Of a DNA stretch of 64,000 nucleotides, positions 61,401-64,000 are shown in pieces. Origin of the DNA: Asparagopsis taxiformis (Eukaryota; Rhodophyta; Florideophyceae; Bonnemaisoniales; Bonnemaisoniaceae); NCBI GenBank assembly GCA_030407315.1, contig JALQPE010002446.1, forward strand, positions 1-64,000. Reading direction: 5' to 3'. A program made the translations under genes and the position numbers. How positions within the stretch are numbered: position 1 is the first letter of the stretch; each line of letters starts with the position of its first letter. The notes beneath the pieces are model-generated. The model was not told where the DNA came from. It ran no database searches and worked only from the letters and a program-made list of their open reading frames with translations.

Positions 61401-62108
61401 ATCATCCAGATCCTCCAAATCCTCAGGGATATGCACTGTATTGTACTTATCGTATTCTGCAGCCTCGATTTCTTCTCGATCGAGTTCTTGCGCATAGACT
61501 TCATCTGATCTCTGTTGTTCTAGTTGTGTTGCGAAGCCGGGTGTATCTGAAGATTTGGGTACAACAGGTTTGGGGTTTCGATCTTGCGGAATATTTGGTT
61601 CTATTCTATCCTCATCGTCAGAGAAATCATCACGAGAATCACCTACCCCGCCAGGTGATGAGTGTTCATTCTCAGTCCCAGTTTCATCTGTCCGGGATTC
61701 ACCACCAGAAGCTTGGTCGATCTTTTTTTTTCGATTTGCAATCGCCGTTCCGAGAGCCGTTCTTTTCAACTGATTGACGACCAGCTTTTCGGCAAGACGT
61801 CTCAGTTTGGCTGCTTGCTTTTCTCTCTGCGCTCGTCGAATTGCTAGAGTTCGTCGTTTCAGAGCTGGAGTAGCTCCATCGAAGATTAGGACAGGTTTTA
61901 CAGCGAGGAATAGAAGTTTTATACATCTCCGAAAAACACCGAGTAGATGTCCATTCCTCACTTGTGCGCCTTCTGTATCGCGCATGGCCTTCACAAATTG
62001 TGTGAGCCAAATCGATATATCAACTGCGACAACCTTATTTCGAACATGTTCGTTGCTGACACGTTGTCCAACTGGAGAAAGCAGTTCCCAGAGGCCATGA
62101 ACTCCCAT
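58404..62108 (-). CDS. ERCC5: DNA repair endonuclease XPG/Rad2 (ERCC5)
   Basis: 1234 aa, one exon. The N domain starts MGVHGLWELLSPVG with VAVDISIWL and PVLIFDGATPALKRRTL (about 1-95). A very long acidic spacer (about 100-880) follows. The I domain has YLEAPTEAEAQCAFL, ITEDSDAFLFGA and ALLLGSDYTSGVRGVG (about 925-1020), with the catalytic Asp and Glu residues intact. The long spacer separates XPG/Rad2 from FEN1 and EXO1. It cuts 3' of the lesion in nucleotide excision repair. The basic C-terminus (RIPKRKSLPVSH, MRKRQKL) is a likely nuclear localisation signal. Confidence 0.95.
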   Translation of the reverse strand: MGVHGLWELLSPVGQRVSNEHVRNKVVAVDISIWLTQFVKAMRDTEGAQVRNGHLLGVFRRCIKLLFLAVKPVLIFDGATPALKRRTLAIRRAQREKQAAKLRRLAEKLVVNQLKRTALGTAIANRKKKIDQASGGESRTDETGTENEHSSPGGVGDSRDDFSDDEDRIEPNIPQDRNPKPVVPKSSDTPGFATQLEQQRSDEVYAQELDREEIEAAEYDKYNTVHIPEDLEDLDDEALMGLPGNVQSEVFKQIKLRQRAKHREEIILKKTDPSEFSRAQIDCFLKNTALNKRISSVRTMINANSGASRRIASDNQRQFVLEEHPDENGSLNEFEDDSDDDVLAGASRVKGNRSPISQPKASDILSRIRAENDHARSYIQWQEPVTRKEARVQRKSDSGVGWAAKVLEKDGGHVLGGRSTTLMTLEKSQYDSDNDSDVFESPTKRYPVNERLQEEKHDQTRDDNDSDSDVEWEDGDDRNNLNLNSSRVGSREIPGYLSGRDIINSDSPPSAPMKPLEDNESDFGDWEDNNTSGMEQNEFIKNDGSNVTRFQDSKGLTEELKPPEAENIEELGSEQEKGTIRLPTATSCDQPNGYTKHDSPDFDKTDSISTCDNNIKNGPFISNPSNLITPDFQESPSAPNDEASVAKNDEGHTDPNLKQMPSNITTAQGMEGEKIMQQRSRNNPLVPKVAQLQKPVDAPKPGLGKCPNRMHPEEADHIKQAISLSSGETANEDPTVYCQVPDGDSKKSEDVKAKGTVKENSSDLSKDGVDEGLRLYRNVDMKKDSGTESSVLPVDTTTRESANSLEKQIYGNEATAVTVSKPSLQGEQQQPAFETDINAIDGTGSLKEEQPPKTKRVSWQGVPSDLDEQRNEDGGSFSMEQAENLRNELEAEAVDLRKKKATQQGFAESLSEEMYAETRDLIKLFGIPYLEAPTEAEAQCAFLNLSNVVDGIITEDSDAFLFGAKVVYRHLFAEGKFAEAYHSTDIESSLGLEREQLIQLALLLGSDYTSGVRGVGIVNSMEILEAFPGPQGLTEFREWTKKITVLDEEPEESVMNGSSLEAVRRRFCWKHRNVKRNWEVREDFPNPAVFDAYMKPAVNESTEKFKWGKVDFNGLAKFCWDKFGWGVDKFEGAVGALREDLEKRNGPQQRRIEEFFRPHRFAKIKSERLQKAVAGIAGEEAKKLMAPLVPRIPKRKSLPVSHIAPEQSDEEFDEEIMEAVDELEADAMRKRQKL

Positions 62109-62626
62109 TTCGGAACGATATCAACAGGAAAAACTCTGTGCTATCTAGAGTAATTTGATTTGGGGAACAAGAACAGTAAGAGCTGTTGACTTGGCATAGA
62201 ACGGCAAAGATATGGATAGAGCAGACGCGACCAGACCTATCAGACAAAATTTCAGCTGCTTGCTTTCGAGGGCTGTCACACCCAAGCAGAGTTTGCTCAT
62301 CCAGAACCGCGCAATAGGCCGTTGGTCATCATCAGAAGGAAATGTGAAAGTCGATGATAGTCAAACTGTGTGTGCAATTTACCTTCAAGTGCAGCGCTGG
62401 CAGAGCATCATGTGACATAGATTTTCGAAAATTTTATTAGAGTCCTTTCTGGCTTGCGTTTCTGACGGACCGATTTCGAAACCCACCCATCGTCGTCACC
62501 ATCAGACTTGCCGCACCTTTTTCTCGAGTGTCTTCATTAACCTTCCACCCAGCTACTGGGAGTAACAATTATTCCGCAAATATCCCGCGTATTGTATAGA
62601 AACAAGTACAATATTGGCCGCTCGAA
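62109..62626. other. Divergent spacer between XPG and PHF5A
   Basis: Holds a short + frame (62212-62415) without family resemblance. A TATAGAAA sequence at about 62595 could serve the PHF5A gene. Confidence 0.4.
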
Positions 62627-63061
62627 ATGTCGAGGCACCATCCTGATTTGATAATGTGTCGTAAGCAGCCTGGCATAATTGTAGGAAAACTGTGTGAACG
62701 ATGTGAGGGGAAATGTGTCGTTTGTGATTCACTGGTCAGACCGATGACTCCAGTGCGCATCTGTGATGAATGCAACTACGGACCATTTCAGGTAAGACTA
62801 AAGTTTCGCCTCCAGTTGTAAATCTCTCCTGTCTAACAATATACACTGACAGTGCTTAATTTCTTCGATCTCAATGCATTATTCACTATACCAACTTATC
62901 AGGGAAAATGTGTCGTGTGCGGTAGCCCCGGGGTTGCTGACGCTTTCTATTGCTCAGAGTGTACTATTCTTGAAAAGGATAGGGACGGATGCCCCAAGAT
63001 CATCAATGTCGGCACAGCCAAGATTGATCTAGTCTACGAGCGGAAGAAATACAAGCGATGA
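62627..63061 (+). CDS. PHF5A: PHF5A / Rds3, SF3b splicing factor subunit
   Basis: Join of 62627-62791 and 62903-63061; 107 aa. Nearly identical in layout to human PHF5[38 protein letters not shown], then [20 protein letters not shown] and [14 protein letters not shown]. All zinc-binding cysteines of the knotted fold are present. The intron (111 nt, GTAAGA...TCAG) splits the protein between FQ and GK. It is part of the SF3b complex that recognises the branch point in U2 snRNP. Confidence 0.97.
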
Positions 63062-63258
63062 TAAGGCATTGGTGTCTAGGCCTACATCTTTTAAAATGTT
63101 ACGAGGTTATGCAGCTGGTGTGCACTGTTCAACCGGATTGCACTATGACAGCATCGAATACACCTCGGTCCATGTAATTCTAAAACTTTTCTCTCATGCT
63201 TTGATCTCCATGGCTTGTGGCATCATGTTTATACAAAGCTGTAGCATAGCCAATACAA

Positions 63259-64000
63259 TTACGCAAGGAGATCCTCCCAGTCTTCGTCCTCATCTGGTTC
63301 TTCGTAAGCTTCAAAGTTGACTTCATAGCGCATCAACCCCCCAATTCCTCCAAAGCCTTGCACAAACTGGGCACCTTCTTGAGATCGATCGGTGATAAAT
63401 TCTAGAGTTGTTCCAAAGTCTTTGTAGTGTGCAGCAAGCCAATCTACGAAGAGTTCTTGCTCGCGCGACTCCAATTCAACGTTTGTTTCAGTATCAACAA
63501 AATTAGACATATCCCGCATCTGCTCCTTGCTGAGAATTTTGACTGTTACTTCGTTGGTTTGTGGATTCACAAGCTCAACTCTCATATGCTCCATGTTCTC
63601 CCAGGTGATGAGAATTTCAACTGCGCCCTGCTCCAGAGCTCGCATAGTATCCACAACTCCAAAGCAATACTTATTGGTATCCTTCGAGATTTCGTCAAAG
63701 TATCTTTGCACAAGCTTTTTCTCCTGTATGAATTTGACGTTTCCTAACGTCTCTGCTGACAGATCAATAGCTTGATTGAAGCCGTTCTCCCCACCGTAAC
63801 TTACATCTACCGTCTTCAACACCTTTGCCTTGAGTCGTTGGTCGAACAGCTCGGAATTGTACAAGTCAGTCTTGAAGTCAGCGGACCCAGCTAGAATGAG
63901 ACCTGTGACGTTCACCTTTTGTCCGTCGGGGATGAATTGCGTTACAGCGTTTTCGGCAACTTTACGAACAAAGTTGTGTCTCTTCTCCAGCCGGAGACGT
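63259..64000 (-). CDS. ETF1: Eukaryotic peptide chain release factor eRF1, C-terminal part (runs off right edge)
   Basis: The - strand frame is open from 64000 to the stop at 63259, about 247 residues. [16 protein letters not shown] (in 63920-63990), [39 protein letters not shown] and [20 protein letters not shown] are eRF1 domain 2 and 3 signatures. The NIKS and GGQ motifs lie upstream, outside the window. eRF1 recognises stop codons and triggers peptide release; its C-terminal domain binds eRF3. The tail is the usual acidic end ([12 protein letters not shown]). Confidence 0.97.
   Translation of the reverse strand, partial: RLRLEKRHNFVRKVAENAVTQFIPDGQKVNVTGLILAGSADFKTDLYNSELFDQRLKAKVLKTVDVSYGGENGFNQAIDLSAETLGNVKFIQEKKLVQRYFDEISKDTNKYCFGVVDTMRALEQGAVEILITWENMEHMRVELVNPQTNEVTVKILSKEQMRDMSNFVDTETNVELESREQELFVDWLAAHYKDFGTTLEFITDRSQEGAQFVQGFGGIGGLMRYEVNFEAYEEPDEDEDWEDLLA

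Overview
The window is nuclear DNA of a plastid-bearing eukaryote, most likely a red alga. That assignment is an inference. Several proteins carry plastid or thylakoid-type leaders, and a cyanobacterial-type COG5413/DUF2301 membrane protein and an RsmH-type rRNA methyltransferase are present. Genes are tightly packed and mostly intron-free. The few introns I can place are short GT-AG introns of 35-320 nt, and neighbouring stop codons can be 5 nt apart. I saw no diatom-type ASAFAP leader and no chlorophyte-like GC excess.

Region 1 (1-11.4 kb) is a decayed Ty3/gypsy chromovirus on the + strand. Its order is protease remnant, reverse transcriptase, RNase H, integrase and a C-terminal chromodomain ending at 5375. 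It is followed by a long 3' region with a 335-bp tandem duplication and a large ORF set on the opposite strand, then a G-rich tract and a probable 3' LTR. The left end lies outside the window. Region 2 (11.4-14.4 kb) is AT-richer. It holds a dense array of ACAGTA/TACTGT palindromes and a PIF/Harbinger transposase fossil on the - strand.

Region 3 (14.4-28.9 kb) starts with a plant GAT1_2.1-like class I glutamine amidotransferase. Then come five genes for an unrecognised membrane-protein family: a short N-terminus, two TM helices, a large N-glycosylatable ectodomain, one TM helix and a cytosolic tail. Four of the five form two head-to-head pairs that look like a duplicated divergent gene pair. 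A small candidate secreted protein lies among them. This family is the best candidate here for something undescribed.

Region 4 (28.9-33.4 kb) has three tandem ZIP-family metal transporters on the - strand. Region 5 (33.9-50.2 kb) has an SRPBCC protein, NDUFA12 of complex I, a TBC1D13-like Rab-GAP, profilin, a conserved macro-like protein, two plastid-type mitochondrial-carrier-family proteins flanking a disordered 873-aa protein, an MscL channel with a zinc ribbon, and a membrane-anchored methyltransferase-like protein. Region 6 (51-64 kb) has a disordered proline-rich protein, RsmH, COG5413, MCM6, the XPG/Rad2 nuclease, PHF5A/Rds3 and the C-terminal part of eRF1, which runs off the right edge. 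These are mostly unrelated housekeeping genes. MCM6 (replication) and XPG (excision repair) are convergent neighbours. TATA-like boxes 50-110 nt upstream of the chosen ATGs help decide several starts.
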